Assembly: GCA_024280785.1 (NCBI GenBank)
Contig: JAJRPK010000422.1
Span: 1 to 14,404, forward strand
Length of the DNA stretch: 14,404 bases
From: Gammaproteobacteria bacterium
Lineage (GTDB): Bacteria; Pseudomonadota; Gammaproteobacteria; Pseudomonadales; UBA7434
Direction: 5' to 3'
The position numbers were made by a program, and so were the translations under genes. A model generated the notes under the pieces. That model was not told the DNA's origin. It saw only the letters and a list, made by a program, of their open reading frames with translations, and searched no databases. Below are positions 1 to 6,811 of this stretch, piece after piece. The first letter of the stretch is position 1, and each line of letters begins with the position of its first letter.

Positions 1-91
1 AGCCCTCTACGAAAATGACCAAAATAGCCACCGTCAAGCAACAAGTAATACCGGATGTCTTTTTATGCCTGTTTTTCAATTTAGCTGGCAA
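1..91 (-). CDS. possible N-terminus of a membrane protein, cut by the window edge
   Basis: On the minus strand a reading frame stays open from an upstream TAG near 150 to the left window edge. It has no ATG or GTG; the plausible starts are TTG at 91 or TTG at 79. From there it reads a short Lys/Arg-rich stretch (KLKNRHKKTSG) followed by a hydrophobic run (ITCCLTVAILVIFVEG). That is the layout of a cytoplasmic tail followed by a first membrane segment, as in many sensor or diguanylate cyclase proteins. There is no convincing ribosome binding site in front of either TTG. Only about 30 codons are visible, so no family can be named and the frame could be chance. Confidence 0.25.
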   Translation of the reverse strand, partial: MPAKLKNRHKKTSGITCCLTVAILVIFVEG

Positions 92-288
92 CCCACTTAT
101 AATTTTCTTCGCACTTAATCTTCTCCGCAGAGGGTAGAAAACCCTGATCTAGCGTGAGAATTTCTGGATCTTTATCATATACACATTAAACAAACATATT
201 GAGGAAGATAGAACTTATTTTCTCAACAAAAACCTACCCAACTCCTTAGAGTCACAACTTAGAGCCACAACCTAACAGATTCGCCCCG

Positions 289-320
289 TGTTGTAACGCC
301 CTGAATGCGCTTATACAACA
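289..320. repeat. inverted repeat in the lysS 3' flank
   Basis: TGTTGTA (289-295) is repeated inverted as TACAACA (314-320). A smaller CGC/GCG pair (297-299 with 307-309) sits inside it, so an imperfect hairpin can form. It is followed on the plus strand by an AT-rich run of AAAT units (about 320-334). It may be part of the 3' end of the lysS transcript or a protein-binding site. No other gene-like content is seen between 92 and 361. Confidence 0.3.
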
Positions 321-340
321 ATAAATAAATAAATGTCTAT

Positions 341-357
341 AGGCTTTTCTAAAACCT
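341..357 (-). terminator. possible weak terminator of lysS
   Basis: Immediately downstream of the lysS stop, the minus strand can form a 7-bp stem (AGGTTTT with AAAGCCT, one G-T pair) closed by a 3-base loop. It is followed within a few bases by a T-rich stretch (ATTTATTTATTTATT). The stem is A-T rich and the T tract is interrupted, so efficiency would be modest. Confidence 0.3.
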
Positions 358-361
358 CTAC

Positions 362-1864
362 CTATTGTGTGTTTGGCTTCATCGCCGGAAATAGCAGTAC
401 ATCGCGAATCGAAGGTGAATCAGTTAACAACATAACTAATCGATCGATCCCAATCCCCTCACCTGCAGTTGGGGGTAAACCGTATTCCAGCGCAGCAATG
501 TAGTCGGCATCGTAATGCATTGCCTCTATATCACCAGCATCCTTTTCCGCCACTTGACGCTGGAACCGTTCCGCTTGATCCTCTGCATCGTTGAGTTCAG
601 AAAACCCGTTGGCAATTTCGCGACCCGCGACAAAAAATTCAAACCGATCTGTTACCTCTGAATTTTCGTCGTTACGCCGCGCTAATGGCGATACCTCGGT
701 AGGGTACTCGGTAATAAAGGTTGGCTCCATCAGTTGGGTTTCGACCGTTTTTTCAAATATCTCAATATGCAATTTTCCCAGGCCGTATATGTCTTTAACA
801 ACTATACCCATTTGTTCAGCTATTCTGGCCGCCGACTCACGATTGGCTAAATCGATGATACTCAGTTCTGGATTATATACCTGTATGGACTCCAGCACGG
901 TCATTCGTTTAAACGGCTTGGAAAAATCTAATGTCTGTCCCTGATACTCTAGTTCTGAGCGTCCAAAAACATTTGTGACAACCTGCCGTAACATCGCTTC
1001 GGTTAAGTCCATTAGATCGCGATAATCCGCGTACGCCTGATAAAATTCAACCATAGTAAATTCAGGGTTGTGACGAGTTGACAGACCTTCATTACGAAAA
1101 TTTCGATTGATCTCAAACACTCGTTCAAATCCACCCACTACGAGCCGTTTTAAATACAATTCGGGTGCAATACGCAAATACATATCGATATCGAGCGCAT
1201 TATGATGAGTGACGAATGGACGCGCCGTTGCTCCGCCTGGAATAACTTGCAACATCGGCGTCTCGACTTCCATAAAATCCCGCTCGATTAGGAATCGTCG
1301 AATTTCGCTAATAATTTGCGAACGTAATTTAAAAACATTGCGCACTTCAGGATTAACAATTAAGTCTATATAGCGCTGTCGATATCGTATTTCAGTATCG
1401 GCTAAGCCATGAAATTTGTCCGGCAACGGCCGCAGCGATTTTGTTAACAGCTGCGCCTGTTCGATATAAACGTAAAGATCGCCCTTGCCTGATTTGTGTA
1501 CCGGGCCGGTAGCGCAAACGATATCACCAATATCCCATGTCTTTATGGCTGCCGCCATATCTTCCGCCAGTACTTTTTTATCGACGTACAATTGAATCCG
1601 ACCTGAGACGTCCTCCAAGACTAAAAAAGGTCCTCGCTTAGCCATCACACGGCCAGCAACGCTAGCTAGTCGGCCTAAACCCTCTAGTGTTTCTTTGTCG
1701 TGATCACCTAGTTCGTGCTGGAGATCCTGAGCCAGTGAATCACGCCGAAAATCGTTCGGAAAAGCATTACCACGCTCGCGAACAGCGGCAAGTTTACTTC
1801 GACGTTCGGCAATCAACTTATTTTCATCGACCGCTTCTGTCCCAATATCTGATTGCTTGCTCAT
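362..1864 (-). CDS. lysS: lysyl-tRNA synthetase, class II
   Basis: LysS charges tRNA-Lys with lysine using ATP in the cytoplasm. The product is about 500 residues, the usual length. The order is an N-terminal anticodon-binding OB fold (roughly residues 60-150, with GRVMAKR and VEDVSG-like segments) and then the class II catalytic core. Motif 2 is visible as FRNEG followed by TRHNPEFTM (about 256-270), and motif 3 as GEGIGIDRL near residues 468-476. The ATG at 1864 is chosen because the protein from there (MSKQSDIGTEAVDENKL) resembles the E. coli N-terminus. A GTG at 1909 would add 15 residues with no family support. Neither start has a strong Shine-Dalgarno sequence. It lies about 100 bp downstream of prfB on the same strand, the classical prfB-lysS arrangement, and is probably co-transcribed with it. 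Confidence 0.97.
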   Translation of the reverse strand: MSKQSDIGTEAVDENKLIAERRSKLAAVRERGNAFPNDFRRDSLAQDLQHELGDHDKETLEGLGRLASVAGRVMAKRGPFLVLEDVSGRIQLYVDKKVLAEDMAAAIKTWDIGDIVCATGPVHKSGKGDLYVYIEQAQLLTKSLRPLPDKFHGLADTEIRYRQRYIDLIVNPEVRNVFKLRSQIISEIRRFLIERDFMEVETPMLQVIPGGATARPFVTHHNALDIDMYLRIAPELYLKRLVVGGFERVFEINRNFRNEGLSTRHNPEFTMVEFYQAYADYRDLMDLTEAMLRQVVTNVFGRSELEYQGQTLDFSKPFKRMTVLESIQVYNPELSIIDLANRESAARIAEQMGIVVKDIYGLGKLHIEIFEKTVETQLMEPTFITEYPTEVSPLARRNDENSEVTDRFEFFVAGREIANGFSELNDAEDQAERFQRQVAEKDAGDIEAMHYDADYIAALEYGLPPTAGEGIGIDRLVMLLTDSPSIRDVLLFPAMKPNTQ

Positions 1865-1965
1865 AATGATTTGGCTCGTAGCACTACGGATTAGTGTTTT
1901 AGGGTTCACAGCTTACAATATTTTTCTTGTTTAAAGTTGGTCGAAAAATTAATGTCGCGATTCGT

Positions 1966-3064
1966 TTAAAGCCCCTGTTTTAACGAAGCTTCAATAAACG
2001 CATCAATCTCACCATCTAACACATTTTGACAGTTACTGGTTTGTACCCCAGTACGCAAATCTTTAATTCTCTGATCGTCTAGCACGTAAGAGCGAATTTG
2101 ACTGCCCCAACCAATATCAGACTTACTGTCTTCCAACTGCTGTTTGTCGGCATTTCGTTTTTGATGTTCAAGTTCGTACAATTTGGCCTTAAGCATTTTC
2201 CATGCTTGGTCACGATTTTTATGTTGCGACCTTTGGCTTTGACATTGCACAACAGTATTAGTCGGTACATGGGTCAAACGGACAGCAGAATCCGTCTTAT
2301 TCACGTGCTGCCCACCCGCGCCCGAAGCTCGATACGTGTCGGTTCGAACATCCGAGGGATTAATTGCAATATCAATATTGTCATCGACTTCCGGAGAAAC
2401 AAAAATAGAAGCGAATGAAGTATGTCGCCGACTGCCGGAATCAAACGGTGATTTGCGAACCAATCGATGCACCCCTGTTTCAGTGCGCAACCAACCAAAG
2501 GCATATTCGCCGCGAAAATGAATCGTCGCACTTTTGATGCCCGCTACGTCACCCGCCGAGGCTTCTATTAAATCGGTGGTAAAACCCTTGGACTCTCCCC
2601 AGCGCAAGTACATCCGCAGTAACATTTCCGCCCAATCCTGTGCCTCAGTGCCACCCGAACCCGACTGAATATCAAGAAAAGCATTATTAGGATCCATTTC
2701 GCCTGAAAACATTCGACGAAATTCCAATTGCTCTAACTGCGCGATCAAGCTAGTTATATCAGTATCGACAGATTCAAGTAGTTCCGCGTCATTTTCTTCG
2801 ACCACCATATCGAGCAACTCACCGGCCTCGTCAATACCCAAGTCCAGAGAGTCGATAACGCGAACAATTCTTTCCAGTGCCGCGCGCTGCTTGCCGAGTT
2901 CTTGAGCTTTATCGGGGGTCTCCCAAACCGACGGTTCCGCCAACTCTAGTTCGACCTCGACAAGTTGCTCTTTTTTGTTAATGTAGTCAAAGATACCCCC
3001 GAAGTGACTCGACACGATGGCGCAAGTCTTTAAGGGTAGATTGCTGCGGATTTGTCTCTAGCAT
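1966..3064 (-). CDS. prfB: peptide chain release factor 2, read by programmed +1 frameshift
   Basis: RF2 recognises UGA and UAA and triggers peptide release on the ribosome. The gene is in two frames: codons 1-25 (3064 to 2990, MLETNPQQSTLK...LRGYL) end at an in-frame TGA (2987-2989), and the remainder continues one base on from GAC at 2988 to the stop at 1966. Joined as complement(join(1966..2988,2990..3064)) it gives 365 residues, exactly the E. coli length. Visible motifs are the SPF stop-codon recognition tripeptide (205-207) and the catalytic GGQ (250-252) in the segment SGAGGQHVN. Residue 246 is Ala, the common form, not the Thr of E. coli K-12. The frame after the shift also opens at an ATG at 3015, but its first nine residues (MSSHFGGIF) do not belong to the family. 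The ATG at 3064 lacks a strong Shine-Dalgarno sequence. Confidence 0.97.
2986..3001 (-). promoter_or_regulatory. prfB: prfB +1 recoding site
   Basis: The minus strand reads CGG GGG TAT CTT TGA C: an internal Shine-Dalgarno-like G run, a 3-base spacer, the slippery CTT codon, the in-frame TGA and a following C. This matches the E. coli RF2 site except for C in place of A before the G run. In the known mechanism low RF2 slows termination at the TGA, peptidyl-tRNA slips from CTT to TTT, and GAC is read next. RF2 therefore controls its own level. Confidence 0.95.
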
Positions 3065-3247
3065 GAAGCGTTTCGTCGGTGATAATAATGGATAACATGC
3101 TACTGGGTAGCAGCCAAAATAGAGCCACGGAGTATACTGAAAAGCTAAGGTTTGAGCGAGAAAAATACACGAATGGTTGTAACCTGGATCAGAAAGCCTT
3201 GAGATTAAGCTCGAACTGATATTTTTTGAGCGTTTCAGCAAGATGCG

Positions 3248-3275
3248 CGGATAGCAGCAAGCGGTTAGCAGCAAG
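3248..3275. repeat. 14-bp imperfect tandem repeat
   Basis: Two adjacent copies, CGGATAGCAGCAAG (3248-3261) and CGGTTAGCAGCAAG (3262-3275), differ at one base. They are followed by GAAGAAGCGAGAAGC, also repeat-like. Short tandem units of GCTAACCGC/GAAGCGAGAAG type scatter through intergenic DNA of several marine gammaproteobacteria; that comparison is from memory, not a search. Confidence 0.65.
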
Positions 3276-3287
3276 AAGAAGCGAGAA

Positions 3288-3299
3288 GCCGCTAGCGGC
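3288..3299. repeat. 12-bp perfect palindrome
   Basis: GCCGCTAGCGGC is its own reverse complement and directly abuts the repeat tract to its left. It could form a cruciform or short hairpin or bind a dimeric protein. It may equally be the end of the repeat element. Confidence 0.6.
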
Positions 3300-3344
3300 A
3301 AATCCATCATTTAGTTCAAAGGGGAAACCGCCCTATTACAGAGC

Positions 3345-3375
3345 TGACAACACTCGTCTACGGTGAGTGTTGTCA
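3345..3375 (-). terminator. perfect hairpin just after the P450 gene
   Basis: TGACAACACTC (3345-3355) is perfectly repeated inverted as GAGTGTTGTCA (3365-3375) around a 9-base loop. It starts 5 bases past the P450 stop codon (3381-3383), where a terminator or 3'-end stabiliser is expected. There is no run of T after it on the minus strand, so Rho-independent termination would be atypical. The position and perfection of the stem argue for a role in transcript end formation. Confidence 0.55.
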
Positions 3376-3380
3376 ATCAA

Positions 3381-4622
3381 TCAAACTGTATCAAAGGCTA
3401 TCGGCATAGATTTAATGCCGTTGACGAAATGATCTCTAACGTAGAGAACCGGGCTAGTAAAACGCGGATTTCGAAGGCGTGGAATAAGCTCTTTAAATAT
3501 TACGTGTAACTCCATTCTAGCTAAATGTGAACCGATACAAAAATGTTGGCCAACCCCAAAGGCACGATGTTCTCTAGACAACGTTGGCATTCTCTGTGAA
3601 CGCGTAATATCAAACTTTAGCGGCTCATCAAAAACCGTTTCATCCATGTTAATAGAATGCCAATGAAGAATAATCTTATCGCCCTTTTTAATCTCAACTC
3701 CGCCCACTTTAGCGTTCTCTTTTGCCGTGCGGCGCATGCCGACAAAAGCTGCGTTATAACGGAGGATTTCTTCGCATGCATCGGGGATCATATCGGGATT
3801 GTCAACCAACATTTGTAACTGCTCAGGGTGATCGATGAGCAACCGCATACCATGTGCTGTTACTGAACGAGTACTTTCGTTACCGGCTGCAATCAACATC
3901 AGAAAGAACAAGCAAAATTCAGATTCAGTTAATTTCTCGTCGTCAACCTCACCATCGAGTAACGCCCCAACAATTGTACTTAACGGCTTTATGGCATGCT
4001 GCTTAGCTAATTCACTCGCGTACATATATATGTTCGCTGAAGCGGCTTGCGCTGCAGCTTCTGGATCATCGCCACCTATATCTTCATCATCTTGAAAGAA
4101 CATCTCGTTAGTCCAGGTAAAAAATTTGGATCTGTCTTCTTTAGGCACGCCACAGATATCGAGAATAGCCATCAATGGCAACTCAGCAGCCACTTCTGTA
4201 ATAAACTCACACTCTCCTTTCGCCACCACCGCATCAATAATTTCTTTAGCGTAAGTTGAAAATATTTCGTGATAGGCCTCTACCGCTTTTGGGGTAAACG
4301 CATTTCTCGCAATACGTCTATATTTAGGGTGCTTGGGTGGATCCATATTGACCAGCATTTCAGACTGCATAGCAATCGTATCTTCGTCGTATTCGGTTGG
4401 AATGACAGTTTTTTCTACACTAGAAAATAGCAGCGGATTTTTGGCAATATAATCTGCTTCGTCGCGGCCCATGACAGCCCAGTACGGAACACCTGATATA
4501 GAATCCTCTATTTTAACGATAGGTGCACCCGCCAGTTTTCGGTTTGCTACCAACTTGGGCTGATGATTTCCTTGAACATAAAGGTCTGGATCAAGAATGT
4601 TTGTATACGGGCATTGAGACAC
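3381..4622 (-). CDS. cytochrome P450, soluble bacterial type
   Basis: A heme-thiolate monooxygenase of about 413 residues, typical for soluble bacterial P450s fed electrons by a ferredoxin and reductase. Landmarks, counted from the GTG start, are an MDPPKH...RRIARNAFTP segment (about 93-111), the I-helix oxygen-activation motif AAGNEST (245-251), the K-helix ExxR (EILR, 285-288), and the heme-binding loop FGVGQHFCIG with the axial Cys at 362. NFVNGIKSLP-like text near the C-terminus (DHFVNGIKSMP) resembles the CYP125/CYP142/CYP124 and CYP111 groups, which act on steroids, branched lipids or terpenoids. The substrate cannot be read from sequence. GTG 4622 is chosen because AGGAGA lies 6 bases upstream; the ATG at 4652 has no such site and would add ten atypical residues. 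No redox partner gene is adjacent. Confidence 0.93.
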   Translation of the reverse strand: MSQCPYTNILDPDLYVQGNHQPKLVANRKLAGAPIVKIEDSISGVPYWAVMGRDEADYIAKNPLLFSSVEKTVIPTEYDEDTIAMQSEMLVNMDPPKHPKYRRIARNAFTPKAVEAYHEIFSTYAKEIIDAVVAKGECEFITEVAAELPLMAILDICGVPKEDRSKFFTWTNEMFFQDDEDIGGDDPEAAAQAASANIYMYASELAKQHAIKPLSTIVGALLDGEVDDEKLTESEFCLFFLMLIAAGNESTRSVTAHGMRLLIDHPEQLQMLVDNPDMIPDACEEILRYNAAFVGMRRTAKENAKVGGVEIKKGDKIILHWHSINMDETVFDEPLKFDITRSQRMPTLSREHRAFGVGQHFCIGSHLARMELHVIFKELIPRLRNPRFTSPVLYVRDHFVNGIKSMPIAFDTV

Positions 4623-4628
4623 GAAAAC

Positions 4629-4634
4629 TCTCCT
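4629..4634 (-). promoter_or_regulatory. Shine-Dalgarno setting the P450 start at GTG 4622
   Basis: The minus strand reads AGGAGA, then 6 bases (GTTTTC), then GTG. This near-consensus site falls inside the frame if the ATG at 4652 were used, so it argues for the GTG start. Confidence 0.8.
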
Positions 4635-4723
4635 TTGTATTTGTAGGTGCATTAATCGGGGGGATTAGTTTCATTTGCTTTTTTTGGCAAGTTACAAAAT
4701 TATTGCGCTGCTCTCTCTGCGTA

Positions 4724-4762
4724 GATAGAACGTATGGATAGAACGTATGAATAGAACATTTA
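4724..4762. repeat. 13-bp direct repeat, two perfect copies and one degenerate copy
   Basis: GATAGAACGTATG occurs at 4724-4736 and 4737-4749, followed by AATAGAACATTTA (4750-4762), which keeps the ATAGAAC core. On the minus strand this is three TTCTAT cores 13 bases apart, about 100-140 bases upstream of the P450 start. That is a plausible place for an activator or repressor to bind. Confidence 0.7.
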
Positions 4763-4936
4763 GAAATGAGCCCAGACCATCCTTCTATCTATTACATCGC
4801 CATTCAATAAGAAGGAAAGCACAAACAATACCTTCATACTGGTCAAATGTCCAATTACTATTTTGTATAGCCCATTTGAGTGGTAAATCAAATATACCCA
4901 GTACTTTTAGGTAGAGTATCTGTAGAGGCAACCCTT

Positions 4937-4984
4937 ATGAATCAAGCCGATATAATTAATGGTACTCGCTTGTACAGTCTCTAA
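4937..4984 (+). CDS. possible 15-residue leader peptide or gene remnant
   Basis: ATG at 4937 opens a 15-codon frame (MNQADIINGTRLYSL) ending in TAA. AGAGG at 4924-4928 sits 8 bases upstream, a good Shine-Dalgarno position and better than that of several real genes here. It could be a leader peptide in the long pepA upstream region, the surviving start of a lost gene, or chance. No attenuator structure was identified after it. Confidence 0.2.
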   Translation: MNQADIINGTRLYSL

Positions 4985-5154
4985 AGTAGATAAGAGCACC
5001 CGTAAAAATATTTTGCCATCTTAACCGGTGCAAAAGCGAGCCCCATCGGATCAAGTGAAGGCAGAGAATACTTTTGACCTCATGTTTCATGCACAACAAC
5101 TCGCCATCTCAATCCTAATTAAGTTAATATCGGGACTAATAGACGACAAATCAC

Positions 5155-5182
5155 TTGACAGTTAAAACTCTAAATTGACAAT
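5155..5182 (+). promoter_or_regulatory. candidate sigma-70 promoter of pepA
   Basis: TTGACA (5155-5160, perfect -35) is followed after 16 bases by GACAAT (5177-5182, four of six matches to TATAAT). Transcription would begin near 5189, leaving a leader of about 27 bases before the pepA ATG. A second TTGACA at 5175-5180 has no -10 at a suitable distance. Confidence 0.45.
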
Positions 5183-5215
5183 AGATCATCTTTTAAAAAC
5201 GGGACAATCCTCACT

Positions 5216-6715
5216 ATGCGCGCATCTTTAAAGTCGACTACTACCCCCTCTACACTTTCTTGCGACACCTTGGTAATCCCGCTATATAAAGACAAAAAAC
5301 TCAGCCCGGCAAGCCAGGAAGTCGACAAAGCTAGCGGAAAAAGTATTTCAGCCCTTCTCAAAGGCGAGGATTTCTCAGCCAACCTGGGAGAAATCCTAAC
5401 ACTTCCCATTGTCTCCGGACTGTCGGCAAAGCGAATTGTATTGTGGGGGCTAGGCGAAAAAGATAAAATCAATCGTCAACTTTGGAGCAAAGCTTGCGCC
5501 GCACTTAGCTCAAACACGCTAAATTTAAAGGGTAGTCACTGCGCGATTATAAGCGATATCAAAACCAATAAGTCAGTCCCGTTTAACTGGGCACTGCAAC
5601 AAATAGCTCTGTACTTCACCCGTAACAGTTACCTGTATTGCACAACCAAAGCCAGTAAAAAATCCGATCTCAGCCAACTAAAAAAAATCTCTGTATTGAA
5701 TGCCGAGAACAATAAGGCAAATCAGCAATCTCTCAAACAAGGTTTGGCGATAGGTCAAGGCATCAACATTGCGCGCGAGTTAGGGAATTTACCCGGGAAC
5801 ATTTGCACCCCAAAATATCTTTCTGGTCAAGCCCGCCAACTCGGCCGTAAATACGCCGCCATCAGTACCACAGTACTCGGCGAAAAGCAGATGAAAGAAT
5901 TGGGAATGGATTCACTGTTATCCGTTGGCAATGGCAGTGACCAAGAGTCACAATTTATGATCATGAAATACCAAGGTGGCAAAAAATCACAGCAACCACA
6001 GGTAATTGTAGGCAAAGGGATTACCTTTGATAGCGGTGGCATCAGTTTAAAGCCTGGTGCAAAAATGGATGAAATGAAATTCGATATGTGTGGTGCCGCT
6101 ACTGTCATCGGTACCGTATCGGCTATAGCAGAAATGAAATTACCTATCAACGTCATTGGCGTCATCGCTTCTGCTGAAAATATGCCTTCTGGTCGCGCGA
6201 CAAAACCTGGCGACGTTATCAACAGTATGGCCGGAAAAACTATTGAAGTCCTCAACACTGATGCCGAAGGTCGGTTGGTTTTGTGCGATGCTCTTCACTA
6301 CGTCAAACGATTTAAGCCCGCGGCTACCATCGACATTGCCACTTTAACCGGCGCCTGCATTGTGGCACTCGGTCATCATGCAACCGCCCTTCTTAGCACA
6401 GATGACAGCCTCGCTGACGAGCTATTCTCAGCCGGTATAGATAGCACCGATAGAGCTTGGAGATTGCCCATTTGGGATGAGTTTCAAAAACAAATACAGT
6501 CTCCATTTGCTGATCTTGCCAATCTTGGTGGGCCAGCAGGTGGCACCATCACTGCAGCCTGTTTTCTTTCGCATTTTACCGAAGGCTATCGTTGGGCACA
6601 TTTAGACATTGCAGGAACAGCATGGAATCAAGCGGGAGCTAAAGGGGCAAGCGGCAGGCCTGTGGCGATGCTTTGTCAATACCTAATGGCTCAGGCTGGC
6701 AAGGCGGCGGTCTAG
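5216..6715 (+). CDS. pepA: leucyl aminopeptidase, family M17
   Basis: A cytoplasmic two-metal aminopeptidase that removes N-terminal residues, preferring Leu. It has 499 residues against 503 in E. coli PepA. The N-terminal macro-like domain (about 1-170) is variable; the catalytic C-terminal domain carries all expected residues: Lys267 and Asp272 in GKGITFDSGG, catalytic Lys279 in SLKPG, Asp290 in KFDMCG, and Asp349, Glu351 and catalytic Arg353 in NTDAEGRL. These sit three residues before the E. coli numbering, so the active site is intact. In E. coli PepA also binds DNA in Xer recombination and carAB control; whether this one does cannot be seen. The ATG at 5216 has only a weak ribosome binding site. 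It leads a block with holC and valS, the usual gammaproteobacterial order. Confidence 0.96.
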   Translation: MRASLKSTTTPSTLSCDTLVIPLYKDKKLSPASQEVDKASGKSISALLKGEDFSANLGEILTLPIVSGLSAKRIVLWGLGEKDKINRQLWSKACAALSSNTLNLKGSHCAIISDIKTNKSVPFNWALQQIALYFTRNSYLYCTTKASKKSDLSQLKKISVLNAENNKANQQSLKQGLAIGQGINIARELGNLPGNICTPKYLSGQARQLGRKYAAISTTVLGEKQMKELGMDSLLSVGNGSDQESQFMIMKYQGGKKSQQPQVIVGKGITFDSGGISLKPGAKMDEMKFDMCGAATVIGTVSAIAEMKLPINVIGVIASAENMPSGRATKPGDVINSMAGKTIEVLNTDAEGRLVLCDALHYVKRFKPAATIDIATLTGACIVALGHHATALLSTDDSLADELFSAGIDSTDRAWRLPIWDEFQKQIQSPFADLANLGGPAGGTITAACFLSHFTEGYRWAHLDIAGTAWNQAGAKGASGRPVAMLCQYLMAQAGKAAV

Positions 6716-6811
6716 ACATTTACTAATAAGGCCTTTGAAAAGAATACCCGTTATTTCAAGTGACTCGGCAGTAAGTTTACGACATAGCACACGTATTTCA
6801 GCGGTAACAAC

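Larger units (their letters stand above)
3065..3380. other. spacer between the P450 gene and prfB
   Basis: No gene is supported here. The minus-strand frame that carries the prfB leader stays open upstream to 3310, but its translation is repeat-derived and unlike RF2. The region holds a 14-bp tandem pair (3248-3275), a 12-bp palindrome (3288-3299) and a strong hairpin (3345-3375). A TATACT hexamer on the minus strand at 3131-3136 could be the -10 box of a prfB promoter, but I see no good -35 at the right distance. Confidence 0.6.
4635..5215. other. divergent intergenic region between the P450 gene and pepA
   Basis: About 580 bases with no gene I can support. It must hold the promoters of both the leftward P450 gene and the rightward pepA operon. 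It contains a 13-bp direct repeat (4724-4762), a possible 15-codon ORF (4937-4984), a small inverted repeat ATTAAGTTAAT (5118-5128) and a promoter-like pair before pepA (5155-5182). No convincing -10/-35 pair was found for the P450 gene. Short open frames on both strands look like chance or decayed sequence. Confidence 0.6.

Noticed and set aside
1865..1909. GTG at 1909 as the lysS start
   Set aside because: The 15 added residues do not resemble LysRS N-termini, whereas the ATG at 1864 gives the expected one.
3248..3299. Repeat cluster considered as a CRISPR array
   Set aside because: Units are 14 bp, directly adjacent with no spacers, and no cas genes are near.
2987..3310. 107-codon minus-strand frame as a gene of its own
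   Set aside because: Its last 25 codons are the true RF2 N-terminus up to the recoding TGA; the upstream part is repeat-derived and unrelated to RF2.
4523..4741. 72-codon plus-strand frame across the P450 start
   Set aside because: It is antisense to the P450 N-terminus and runs into the direct repeats; no family features.
4981..5046. Minus-strand frame in the P450-pepA spacer, from an ATG at 5046
   Set aside because: Only 21 codons, no ribosome binding site, no recognisable similarity.
5827..6258. 143-codon minus-strand frame inside pepA
   Set aside because: Antisense shadow of the conserved catalytic domain of PepA.
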